NCBI GenBank assembly: GCA_947587565.1
Contig: CANPYA010000069.1
Span: forward strand, 1-6,806
Direction: 5' to 3'
DNA length: 6,806 nucleotides
From: an uncultured Bacilli bacterium
GTDB taxonomy: Bacteria; Bacillota_I; Bacilli_A; RF39; UBA660
Shown here: one piece after another, positions 1-6,219 of the stretch
Numbering within the stretch: the stretch's first letter is position 1
Layout of the letters: the number at the start of each line of letters is the position of its first letter
Notes under the pieces: generated by a model
The model's input: the letters and a program-made list of their open reading frames with translations, nothing else
Database searches by the model: none
Told to the model about the DNA's origin: nothing
Translations under genes and position numbers: made by a program

Positions 1-34
1 ATATTCATTATATTATATTTTTCTCAAAATAAAA

Positions 35-73
35 AGACTGTTTTTCAAATTCTTTCGACTTTGTCAACAGTCT
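35..73 (-). terminator. hairpin with leftward U-tract, probable intrinsic terminator
   Basis: AGACTGTT at 35-42 pairs perfectly with AACAGTCT at 66-73, and CAAA at 46-49 can pair with TTTG at 60-63 inside the loop. Read on the minus strand the stem is followed by TTTTATTTT (plus positions 26-34), the usual layout of a Rho-independent terminator acting leftward. No minus-strand gene lies to its right within the window, so what it terminates is unclear. It could stop antisense transcription, or be the 3' end structure of a plus-strand gene outside the window. Confidence 0.5.
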
Positions 74-74
74 G

Positions 75-101
75 AGAAGAACTAACCAATGTTCTTCTTT
101 T
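75..101 (+). terminator. intrinsic terminator, rightward, for an upstream gene
   Basis: AGAAGAAC at 75-82 pairs perfectly with GTTCTTCT at 91-98 around an 8-nt loop, and the run of T at 98-101 follows directly. The stem starts one base after the preceding hairpin ends. It most likely ends a plus-strand transcript entering from the left and separates it from the promoter at 118-126. Confidence 0.55.
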
Positions 102-117
102 AATATCTAGAAAATTT

Positions 118-126
118 TGCTATAAT
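118..126 (+). promoter_or_regulatory. extended -10 promoter of the nuclease unit
   Basis: TGC at 118-120 followed by a perfect TATAAT at 121-126 forms an extended -10 element. No good -35 is present: at a 17-nt spacer the hexamer is TTTTAA at 98-103, inside the terminator tail. Transcription would start near 132-134, leaving a leader of only about a dozen bases. The only ribosome-binding-like bases, AGGG at 133-136, would then lie at the very 5' end of the mRNA. Confidence 0.55.
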
Positions 127-144
127 TTATTTAGGGTAAGTTGT

Positions 145-864
145 ATGAAAAAAAGAAGAAAAAAACAAAGTATAATTGGTACTTTAATATTAATTGTTTT
201 AATAAGTGTCTATTTTAATTTTCAAACGGAAATAAAAGATTTTATCTATACGAATTTTTTTCCCAAACCATCTTATAGTATTGAAGAAATACCAGAGTAT
301 AAGGGTGAAGATTATGTTTTAATTAATAATAATGAACCATTTTTTAAAGAAGAAGATAAAAATACTAAATCCTATGAATCTTATAGTAAGTTAGATTATT
401 TAGGAAGAGCGGGAGTTGCTATTGCTAATATTGATGAATCATTGATGCCCACTGAAGAAAGAGGACCGTTAGATGCTAAACCAAGTGGTTGGCATACTGT
501 AAGATATGATGATGTTGTACCAGGTAAATATTTATATAATCGATGTCATTTGATTGGCTTTCAATTAACTGGTGAAAACGATAATATGCAAAATTTAATA
601 ACTTGTACAAGACAAATGAATACTGGGGTAATGTTAGAATATGAAAATAAAGTAGCTAAGTATTTAAAAGAAAGTCATAATCATGTTTTATATCGGGTTA
701 CACCAATATATGAAGGAACTAATTTACTAGCCAGTGGTATTGAAATGGAAGGATTATCGATTGAAGATAATGGTAAAGGTATTAAGTTTAATATTTATAT
801 ATATAATGTTCAAGAAGGAATAAATATTGACTATAAAACTGGCGATAGTAGTTTGAAAGAATAG
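145..864 (+). CDS. membrane-anchored DNA/RNA non-specific endonuclease (EndA-like, Endonuclea_NS_2 type)
   Basis: Predicted extracytoplasmic nuclease of the beta-beta-alpha-metal fold, hydrolysing DNA and possibly RNA with a divalent metal. The 239-residue protein starts with a basic stretch (residues 2-7), then one hydrophobic segment (about 9-26) that acts as an uncleaved anchor or signal. The catalytic core is about 85-235. It carries NRCHLIG at 132-138, the family's form of the DRGH motif, with H135 as expected general base. N150 (in QNLIT) and N159 align by eye with the metal-binding asparagines of pneumococcal EndA, and E166 is a conserved helix residue. The C-terminal part (VLYRVTPIYEG at 181-191, then a NVQEGINIDY-like end) matches the family. 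ATG at 145 is chosen for the short leader and the basic-hydrophobic N-terminus. The stop overlaps the ribosome binding site of the next gene, so the two are co-transcribed. Roles in nutrient DNA scavenging, DNA uptake or biofilm DNA turnover are all possible. The family call is firm; the role is not. Confidence 0.88.
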   Translation: MKKRRKKQSIIGTLILIVLISVYFNFQTEIKDFIYTNFFPKPSYSIEEIPEYKGEDYVLINNNEPFFKEEDKNTKSYESYSKLDYLGRAGVAIANIDESLMPTEERGPLDAKPSGWHTVRYDDVVPGKYLYNRCHLIGFQLTGENDNMQNLITCTRQMNTGVMLEYENKVAKYLKESHNHVLYRVTPIYEGTNLLASGIEMEGLSIEDNGKGIKFNIYIYNVQEGINIDYKTGDSSLKE

Positions 865-873
865 GTGGTAGTT

Positions 874-2013
874 ATGGAAAAGAAGAAAAGTTATGTAACC
901 GGAATTATTGGTGCCATTTTAGGTGGCTTAATTGCAAGTATTCCTTGGATTTTATTATATGTTTATGCCAATATTATTGCCTCATTTTCCGCTCTTATTA
1001 TTGCATTGGGTGCTTTAAAAGGCTATGAGATATTTAATGGTAAAATGTCTAAAGGGTTACCTTGGATTATTGCTATTATTTCGATTTTATCTGTATCCGT
1101 TGCGACATTTTTAGTTATTCCCAATTTATTACTATATAAAGAATATGGTATATTTAGTTTAGCTAATTTTAAATTACTTTATGAAAGTCATGATTTTGTC
1201 GTAGCTCTTCTAACTGATTATATGTTTAGTTTACTATTTACAGCTTTAGGTATCAGTGGCGTTATTAAAAATATTCATACCCAAATTAATTTAGGAGATA
1301 CGAACATCGATGTTAATAATCGATATCCTGGTGAAGAAGAAAAAATAAAAGAAACATTTACTAAACTAAATGCTTTAGATAAAAACACCGCGATTAGTAA
1401 AGAAGAATTAGATAGTAATTTAAAATTAGATGATAATGTTCTTCTCTATTTTATAAGAAAAGGATGCATTAAAGTTACTAAAGGTAGATATTATTATAAA
1501 GAAGTTAATAAAAAGAAAAATATTATTTTAGTTATAGCTGTAATTGTTGTATTTTTTATTCTTGGTTTTGCCTCTTCCTTATTAAGTAACGATATTAAAG
1601 AAGATGCGCGAGTTATCACTTATGATTTACCTAGTAGTTATGAAGAATTTACTTATAATTCTAATGGAGAAGTTGGTTATACAATTTATCCTAAAAAAGA
1701 TTTAAGTGGTGATTCGGGGGAAATACATGTTTATTATTATACGGATGCCACAATGAGTGGTGATGATACGGCTAAAACTATCGAAGAATATTTAAAAGAA
1801 GAAGATGGTTATGTTACTAGTAAAATTTATAATAATGAATATGGTTATCAAGTTTTAGAAGGAGAATTTGATTTAGAAGGATTTACGGAATATTTCTATT
1901 ATGTCTTTAATGATGAAAAGTATGCCTTTATTGATAGTTTTACTAAAGATACTAAAAATAATATTAAAAAAGATAGTGCGCATATTGCGAATACTTTGAA
2001 ATGGAATGATTAA
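874..2013 (+). CDS. unrecognised five-helix membrane protein with winged-helix-like cytoplasmic segment and extracytoplasmic C-terminal domain
   Basis: I do not recognise a named family. The start is placed at ATG 874 because AGGTGG (863-868), overlapping the stop of the nuclease gene, sits five bases before it. A GTG at 865, three codons upstream, lies inside that site. In the 379-residue protein, hydrophobic helices fall at about 9-28, 30-48, 63-81, 105-129 and 214-236. The first four, with a glycine-rich first helix and an IPWILLYVY motif, form an N-terminal membrane domain. A charged segment (about 152-212) reads like a small winged helix: a long helix, an ISKEEL helix, LLYFIRKGCIKV, then GRYYY as a wing. 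After the fifth helix an acidic, tyrosine-rich domain of about 140 residues (ending ANTLKWND) should lie outside the cell if the N-terminus is inside. It may be a PsbP/lipoprotein-like alpha/beta fold, which is weak inference. Co-transcription with the nuclease suggests an envelope role, perhaps sensing or export. No catalytic motif is visible. Confidence 0.8.
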   Translation: MEKKKSYVTGIIGAILGGLIASIPWILLYVYANIIASFSALIIALGALKGYEIFNGKMSKGLPWIIAIISILSVSVATFLVIPNLLLYKEYGIFSLANFKLLYESHDFVVALLTDYMFSLLFTALGISGVIKNIHTQINLGDTNIDVNNRYPGEEEKIKETFTKLNALDKNTAISKEELDSNLKLDDNVLLYFIRKGCIKVTKGRYYYKEVNKKKNIILVIAVIVVFFILGFASSLLSNDIKEDARVITYDLPSSYEEFTYNSNGEVGYTIYPKKDLSGDSGEIHVYYYTDATMSGDDTAKTIEEYLKEEDGYVTSKIYNNEYGYQVLEGEFDLEGFTEYFYYVFNDEKYAFIDSFTKDTKNNIKKDSAHIANTLKWND

Positions 2014-2027
2014 TTCATTCTTTTTTT
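2004..2027 (+). terminator. weak intrinsic terminator containing the stop codon
   Basis: GAATGA at 2004-2009 pairs with TCATTC at 2015-2020 around a five-base loop, TTAAT, and is followed by seven T residues at 2021-2027. The TAA stop codon of the membrane-protein gene (2011-2013) is in the loop, so a terminating ribosome would cover the hairpin. The stem is short and has only two G-C pairs, so termination may be partial. Confidence 0.5.
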
Positions 2028-2041
2028 CACTATATTATCAC

Positions 2042-2063
2042 AAAATAATTTTAAAATAGTGTA
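2042..2063. repeat. 22-nt AT-rich motif, copy 1 (exporter promoter region)
   Basis: AAAATAATTTT, one variable base, AAATAGT, one variable base, TA. The same string occurs in the same orientation at 6170-6191, differing only at the two variable positions. This copy ends 15 bases before the -35 of the exporter promoter. It could be a shared operator, or simply an A/T-tract UP-like element that activates the promoter. Confidence 0.35.
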
Positions 2064-2069
2064 ATCAAT

Positions 2070-2097
2070 CATTTATAATTGCAATATATTATAAATG
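2070..2097. promoter_or_regulatory. perfect 10-bp-arm inverted repeat over the -35, candidate operator
   Basis: CATTTATAAT at 2070-2079 is the exact reverse complement of ATTATAAATG at 2088-2097, with an 8-base spacer, TGCAATAT. The palindrome covers the whole -35 hexamer (2079-2084) and the first part of the promoter spacer, so a bound dimer would block RNA polymerase. There is no U-tract and the element precedes the predicted transcription start, so it should act as DNA and not as an RNA hairpin. Multidrug ABC exporter pairs in Bacillota are often controlled by MarR-type repressors, but no such gene is visible here. Confidence 0.5.
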
Positions 2098-2107
2098 TTG
2101 GTAAAAT
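2079..2107 (+). promoter_or_regulatory. promoter of the ABC exporter operon
   Basis: TTGCAA at 2079-2084 (four of six matches to TTGACA), a 17-base spacer, and TAAAAT at 2102-2107 preceded by the extended -10 element TGG (2099-2101). Transcription would begin near 2113-2115, leaving a leader of just under 30 bases. Confidence 0.6.
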
Positions 2108-2123
2108 CATTAATGGTACATCT

Positions 2124-2132
2124 AAAGGAGAT
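2124..2132 (+). promoter_or_regulatory. strong ribosome binding site of the first exporter gene
   Basis: AAAGGAGAT is a near-perfect Shine-Dalgarno sequence. The AGGAG core ends at 2130, eleven bases before the ATG at 2142, which is slightly long but acceptable. It supports ATG 2142 as the start. Confidence 0.65.
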
Positions 2133-2141
2133 GCTTAAAAT

Positions 2142-3908
2142 ATGTTTAAATTATTTAAAAAATTAGGAAAAAGAGAATTATTTTATGCTTTAATATGTGT
2201 GGCATTTATTTCGGTAAATGTTTATTTAGAGTTAAAAATTCCCGATTATATGTCGCAAATTACAGTTTTAGTTCAAACAGAAGGTAGTAAAATGGTCGAT
2301 ATCTTAAAAGAAGGCGGCTACATGTTATTATGTGCCTTTGGTAGTTTGATTGCTTCTTTTGTTGTGGGCTATTTTGCCGCCAATGTTGCTGCTTATTTTG
2401 GGAAAATTATGCGTTATCAAGTATTTGCTAAAGTTGGGGAATTTGGTACGGAAGAAATTAAAGAATTTTCGACAAGTTCGTTAATTACGAGAACAACTAA
2501 TGATGTTACGCAAGTCCAAATGCTTATAGCGATGGGGTTGCAAGCGATGATTAAAGCCCCCATAATGGCAACTTGGGCAATAATTAAGATATCTGGTAAG
2601 AATTTTTCTTGGAGTATGGTAACAGCTGTTGCGGTAATTATCTTATTTATAACCATCATTATCTTAATGCTTTTAGTTTTTCCAAAATTTAAGTTAGTTC
2701 AAAAGTTAACGGATAACTTAAATAGAATTACGCGAGAAAATTTAACCGGTATTCGAGTTATAAGGGCTTTTAATGCGGAGAATTATCAACAAAAGAAATT
2801 TGAAAAAGCCAATGAAGATTTAAAAAATTTACAATTATTTAATCAAAAAACTTTAGGGTTACTTAATCCCGTAATGTCATTAGTAATGTCTGGTTTATCT
2901 CTATCTATTTATTTTATCGGAGCAATTTTAATTGATAAAGCCAATATGTTAGATAAAATTACCTTATTTTCTGATATGGTTGTATTCTCATCTTATGCTA
3001 TGCAAGTAGTTATGTCATTTATGATGCTTATTATGATATTCATAATGTATCCAAGAGCCCAAGTTTCGGCGAAAAGAATTTTGGAAGTTTTAGAAAAAGA
3101 TGTATCTATAAAAGATGGCGAAGTTACTAAAGGTAAGGAAGTAGGAACCATAGAATTTAAAAATGTTTCCTTTAAATATCCGGATGCCGAAGAATATATG
3201 TTACATAATATTTCCTTCACAGCCAAAAAAGGGGAAACAGTAGCTTTTATCGGCTCAACTGGTTCGGGTAAAAGTACGCTTATTAATTTAGTACCGAGAT
3301 TTTATGATGCAACCGAAGGCGAAGTTTTAGTAGATGGGATAAATGTTAAAGATTATAAACTAGAAAGTTTAAATAACTTAATTGGTTATATTCCTCAAAA
3401 AGCGGTAATATTTCGGGGTGATGTTAAAAGTAATGTGGCTTATGGTGAAAAGAATAATACTAAACCGTCTTTAAAGAAAATTAAAGAAGCTGTAAAAGTT
3501 GCTCAAGCCGAAGACTTTGTTTTAAAAATGGCTGATACTTATGATGCCGAAATTGCCCAAAGTGGAACGAATATTTCGGGTGGTCAAAAACAAAGACTCG
3601 CAATTGCGAGAGCGATAGCAAGAGATTCAGAAATTTATATTTTTGATGATTCCTTTAGTGCCCTTGATTATAAAACCGATTTTACTTTACGAAAAGAATT
3701 AAAAAAATATACGAAAGATGCAACTAATTTAATCGTCGCTCAAAGAATTGGGACAATTAAAGATGCTGATAAAATTTTAGTTTTAAACGAAGGTAAATTA
3801 GTTGGTATGGGTACGCATAAAGAATTACTTAAAAATTGTCAAATATATAAAGAGATTGCTTTATCGCAATTATCCGAGAAAGAATTGGAAGGTGATTTAA
3901 ATGCCTAG
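2142..3908 (+). CDS. heterodimeric ABC exporter, subunit with degenerate ATP site (BmrC/LmrC/TM287-like)
   Basis: Half-transporter of the type IV (multidrug-exporter) ABC fold, acting in the cytoplasmic membrane with the product of the next gene. The 588-residue protein has about six membrane helices in residues 10-305 and a nucleotide-binding domain from about 335. Visible motifs are the A-loop Y346, Walker A GSTGSGKST at 371-379, Q-loop Q419, signature ISGGQ at 478-482 and Walker B IYIFDD at 498-503. Two key residues differ from consensus: the catalytic glutamate after Walker B is D503, and the switch histidine is Q534 (VAQR). These changes are typical of the non-hydrolysing site in heterodimeric exporters such as TM287/288 and BmrCD, so the gene is not a pseudogene. 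Its intact signature should complete the active site of its partner. The coding end overlaps the next start by 8 bases, so expression is coupled. The substrate is unknown; drugs, peptides or lipids are all possible. Confidence 0.93.
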   Translation: MFKLFKKLGKRELFYALICVAFISVNVYLELKIPDYMSQITVLVQTEGSKMVDILKEGGYMLLCAFGSLIASFVVGYFAANVAAYFGKIMRYQVFAKVGEFGTEEIKEFSTSSLITRTTNDVTQVQMLIAMGLQAMIKAPIMATWAIIKISGKNFSWSMVTAVAVIILFITIIILMLLVFPKFKLVQKLTDNLNRITRENLTGIRVIRAFNAENYQQKKFEKANEDLKNLQLFNQKTLGLLNPVMSLVMSGLSLSIYFIGAILIDKANMLDKITLFSDMVVFSSYAMQVVMSFMMLIMIFIMYPRAQVSAKRILEVLEKDVSIKDGEVTKGKEVGTIEFKNVSFKYPDAEEYMLHNISFTAKKGETVAFIGSTGSGKSTLINLVPRFYDATEGEVLVDGINVKDYKLESLNNLIGYIPQKAVIFRGDVKSNVAYGEKNNTKPSLKKIKEAVKVAQAEDFVLKMADTYDAEIAQSGTNISGGQKQRLAIARAIARDSEIYIFDDSFSALDYKTDFTLRKELKKYTKDATNLIVAQRIGTIKDADKILVLNEGKLVGMGTHKELLKNCQIYKEIALSQLSEKELEGDLNA

Positions 3909-5688
3909 AAGAGCTATGGGAACACCGGAAAAAGCCAAAGATTTTAAAAAATCTATTAGTGATTTAGTTAAATATTGTCGACCATATTTAATTGCTATTG
4001 TAATTGCAGTAATCCTTGCCATGATTAGTTCCATATTATCTATTATTGGTCCCGATAAATTAAGAGATATTACGAATTTAATTACCGAAGGCTTAATGGG
4101 TAGTATTAATATGACGGAGATCAAAAGAATATCATTAATTTTATTAATAATTTATTTAATTAGTGCTATTCTTGGTTATTTAGAACAATATATTATGGCG
4201 GTTGTAACTAATAAATTCTCAAAACAAATGCGAAGAGAAATTACGGAAAAAATTAATCGCATGCCGCTTAGATATTTTGATAAAAATAGTTATGGGGATA
4301 TTTTATCAAGAGTAACCAATGATGTTGATACTTTAAGTCAAACATTAAATCAAAGTTTAGGTTCTTTAGTAAGTGCTATTACTTTACTTATTGGTTCCGT
4401 AATTATGATGTTTGTAACAAATGGTATTATGGCTTTAACGGCAATATTATCTAGTGTTTTTGGTTTTGTATTTATGACTTTAGTAATAAGTCGCAGTCAA
4501 AAATATTTTGATGCTTTACAAAATGGTATTGGTAAACTTAATGGGCATATTGAAGAAATGTATGCTGGTCATAATGTTGTGAGGGCATATAATGGAGTCG
4601 AAGACGCTAATGAAAAATTTGCGATGATTAATGATGAAATTTATGAAAATGTCAGAAGAGGTCAATTTTTATCTGGTTTAATGCATCCATTTATGGGATT
4701 CATCGGTAACTTCGGTTATGTTTGTGTTTGTATTGTTGGAGCCCTTTTAACAATGAATAATGTTATTGACTTTGGGGTTATTGTAGCTTTTATGTTATAT
4801 GTCAGATTATTTACTCAACCACTATCCCAAATTGCGCAATCTTTATCTAGTTTACAATCTTGTGCGGCAGCAAGTGAAAGAGTATTTACCTTCTTAAGAG
4901 AAGAAGATATGAGTGTAGAAAATACAAATATTAAATTAGACCCATCTAAAGTAAAAGGTGATATAACTTTTGATCATGTTAAATTTGGTTATGACGAAGA
5001 TAAAGTTATAATTAAAGACTTTAATGTTGATATTAAATCAGGTGAAAAAATAGCCATCGTAGGACCAACTGGGGCTGGTAAAACAACAATGGTTAATCTA
5101 CTTATGAAATTTTATGATATTAAAGATGGCGACATTAAAATCGATGGTATTAGTACGAAAGAATTAACGAGAAAAAATATTCATGATTTATTCATAATGG
5201 TTTTACAAGATACATGGGTATTTGAAGGTTCAATTAAAGAAAATATTAAATATAATAATAAAAAAGTATCTGATGAAGATATCGAAAAAGTTTGTAAAAT
5301 TGTTGGATTACATCACTTTATAAAAACCCTACCTAATGGTTATGATACAGTACTTTCTGATAATGAAACTTTGTCTTCTGGTCAAAAACAACTTTTAACT
5401 ATTGCGAGAGGGATGATTAAAAATGCGCCATTCTTAATTTTAGATGAAGCTACCTCAAGTGTAGATACCAGAACCGAAGAATTAGTCCAAAAAGCGATGG
5501 ATAAATTAACGGAAGGTAGAACTTCATTTATTATTGCCCATCGTTTATCAACTATAAAAAATGCTGATTTAATTCTTATGATGCAAGAAGGAAATATTGT
5601 GGAAATGGGTAATCATGAAGAACTATTAAAATTAAATGGTAAATATGCCGAACTATATAATAGTCAATTTGAAAGTATGGAAGAGTAA
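3901..5688 (+). CDS. heterodimeric ABC exporter, subunit with catalytic ATP site (BmrD/LmrD/TM288-like)
   Basis: Partner half-transporter of the preceding gene. The 595-residue protein has a positively charged N-terminus with a PRRAMGTPEKAKDFKKS segment typical of this partner family, about six membrane helices in residues 27-305, and a nucleotide-binding domain from about 353. Motifs are the A-loop Y364, Walker A GPTGAGKTT at 388-396, Q-loop Q436, Walker B FLILDE at 511-516 with catalytic E516, and switch H547 (IAHR). The signature is LSSGQ at 491-495 in place of LSGGQ, the expected partner of the degenerate site in the other subunit. One site of the dimer is therefore fully canonical and one is impaired. 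The start is ATG 3901: AAGGTG at 3889-3894, inside the upstream gene, lies six bases before it, and the frames overlap by 8 bases, so translation is coupled. The gene ends in a strong terminator. The pair is complete, with no frameshift. Confidence 0.94.
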   Translation: MPRRAMGTPEKAKDFKKSISDLVKYCRPYLIAIVIAVILAMISSILSIIGPDKLRDITNLITEGLMGSINMTEIKRISLILLIIYLISAILGYLEQYIMAVVTNKFSKQMRREITEKINRMPLRYFDKNSYGDILSRVTNDVDTLSQTLNQSLGSLVSAITLLIGSVIMMFVTNGIMALTAILSSVFGFVFMTLVISRSQKYFDALQNGIGKLNGHIEEMYAGHNVVRAYNGVEDANEKFAMINDEIYENVRRGQFLSGLMHPFMGFIGNFGYVCVCIVGALLTMNNVIDFGVIVAFMLYVRLFTQPLSQIAQSLSSLQSCAAASERVFTFLREEDMSVENTNIKLDPSKVKGDITFDHVKFGYDEDKVIIKDFNVDIKSGEKIAIVGPTGAGKTTMVNLLMKFYDIKDGDIKIDGISTKELTRKNIHDLFIMVLQDTWVFEGSIKENIKYNNKKVSDEDIEKVCKIVGLHHFIKTLPNGYDTVLSDNETLSSGQKQLLTIARGMIKNAPFLILDEATSSVDTRTEELVQKAMDKLTEGRTSFIIAHRLSTIKNADLILMMQEGNIVEMGNHEELLKLNGKYAELYNSQFESMEE

Positions 5689-5700
5689 TCTTCCTTTTTT
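5679..5700 (+). terminator. strong intrinsic terminator of the exporter operon, with stop codon in the loop
   Basis: GGAAGA at 5679-5684 pairs perfectly with TCTTCC at 5689-5694 across GTAA, a GNRA-type tetraloop, and six T residues follow (5695-5700). The TAA stop of the exporter gene is 5686-5688, inside the loop. The last T residues overlap the stop codon of the convergent regulator gene (5699-5701). On the minus strand the same stem lacks a U-tract, so it is less likely to terminate the regulator transcript. Confidence 0.75.
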
Positions 5701-6136
5701 AGTGTCTATCTAAAAATTTATCAATTGAAAAATGATATTTTAAAGCCAGTTGATAAACAAAAGAAGTTAAAATTAAAGTTTTACCATTTTCATAAGCCCA
5801 GATAGTCGATTGGGTAGTATTTAAAAAATTAGCTATATCTTTTTGGGTTAAATTATTTTTAATTCTGAACATTTTTAAATTATGCCCAATTAATTTCTTA
5901 TCTAAAATATTATCACTTTGCATAACTTTTTTCTTATCTAAACCAAACAAATAATCCATATTAAGATGAAAATAATTACATAAATGATTAAGCTTATTTA
6001 AAGGAATAACTTTTTCATTTGTTTCCCATCTAGAATAATTTGGCTGTGTAATATTTAAAATACTGGCAATATCTTTTTGATTTAAACCATTTTGTTCTCT
6101 TAAAATTCTTAAACTATCATTTATTAATTTTGTCAT
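5699..6136 (-). CDS. small regulator with two tandem Cro/C1-type helix-turn-helix domains
   Basis: Predicted cytoplasmic DNA-binding regulator of 145 residues, almost entirely two HTH_3 (Cro/C1) domains. Domain 1 spans about 7-65, with QKDIASIL as the positioning helix and QPNYSRWE (31-38) as the recognition helix. Domain 2 spans about 84-143, with QKDIANFL and QSTIWAYE (109-116). They are joined by a charged linker (about 66-83). The halves are clearly alike (both contain QKDIA, LN.TQ and a following E), so the gene looks like an internal duplication. No sensor, metal-binding or catalytic domain is present. The start is supported by AAAGGTG on the minus strand (6145-6151), eight bases before the ATG. 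It converges on the exporter operon, with only 10 bases between the two coding ends, and diverges from the surface-protein gene. Autoregulation and control of the divergent gene are likely by position; control of the exporter is speculative. Confidence 0.88.
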   Translation of the reverse strand: MTKLINDSLRILREQNGLNQKDIASILNITQPNYSRWETNEKVIPLNKLNHLCNYFHLNMDYLFGLDKKKVMQSDNILDKKLIGHNLKMFRIKNNLTQKDIANFLNTTQSTIWAYENGKTLILTSFVYQLALKYHFSIDKFLDRH

Positions 6137-6169
6137 ATATAATGCACCTTTAAGAAAATTTTAAATGTT

Positions 6170-6191
6170 AAAATAATTTTTAAATAGTTTA
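6170..6191. repeat. 22-nt AT-rich motif, copy 2 (regulator/surface-protein intergenic region)
   Basis: Second copy of the motif at 2042-2063, with 20 of 22 bases identical and the same orientation. Here it covers the predicted transcription start of the regulator gene and touches that gene's -10 (6190-6195), a good position for autorepression. It also ends two bases before the rightward -35. AT-rich composition makes a chance match more likely than it looks. Confidence 0.35.
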
Positions 6192-6219
6192 TATACACAA
6201 ATACGATTTTATGTGTTAA
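6190..6219 (-). promoter_or_regulatory. candidate promoter of the double-HTH gene
   Basis: On the minus strand TTAACA (plus 6214-6219, five of six matches to TTGACA) is followed after 18 bases by TATATA (plus 6190-6195). Transcription would start near 6183 and leave a leader of about 45 bases. TATAAA two bases further downstream is an alternative -10 with a longer spacer. The element lies almost exactly on top of the rightward promoter. Confidence 0.4.

Noticed and set aside
865..873. GTG start at 865 for the membrane protein, three codons before the ATG
   Set aside because: The GTG is inside the AGGTGG ribosome binding site (863-868), which is correctly spaced for ATG 874.
2417..2659. Open frame on the minus strand inside the first exporter gene
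   Set aside because: It lies wholly within a well-supported conserved gene, has no convincing ribosome binding site and resembles no family; it is a composition artefact.
2993..3226. Open frame on the minus strand inside the first exporter gene
   Set aside because: It is antisense to the end of the membrane domain and start of the ATPase domain, with no independent evidence of coding.
3660..3760. Possible inactivation of the first exporter subunit, because D503 and Q534 replace the catalytic residues
   Set aside because: The reading frame is intact, and these are the known substitutions of the degenerate site in heterodimeric exporters.
3897..4124. Open frame on the minus strand at the junction of the exporter genes
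   Set aside because: It is antisense to the N-terminus of the second exporter subunit; its hydrophobic look mirrors the membrane helices on the other strand.
145..6136. Use of a Mollicutes-type code with TGA as tryptophan
   Set aside because: All tryptophan codons inspected are TGG and no in-frame TGA interrupts any gene, so nothing calls for recoding.
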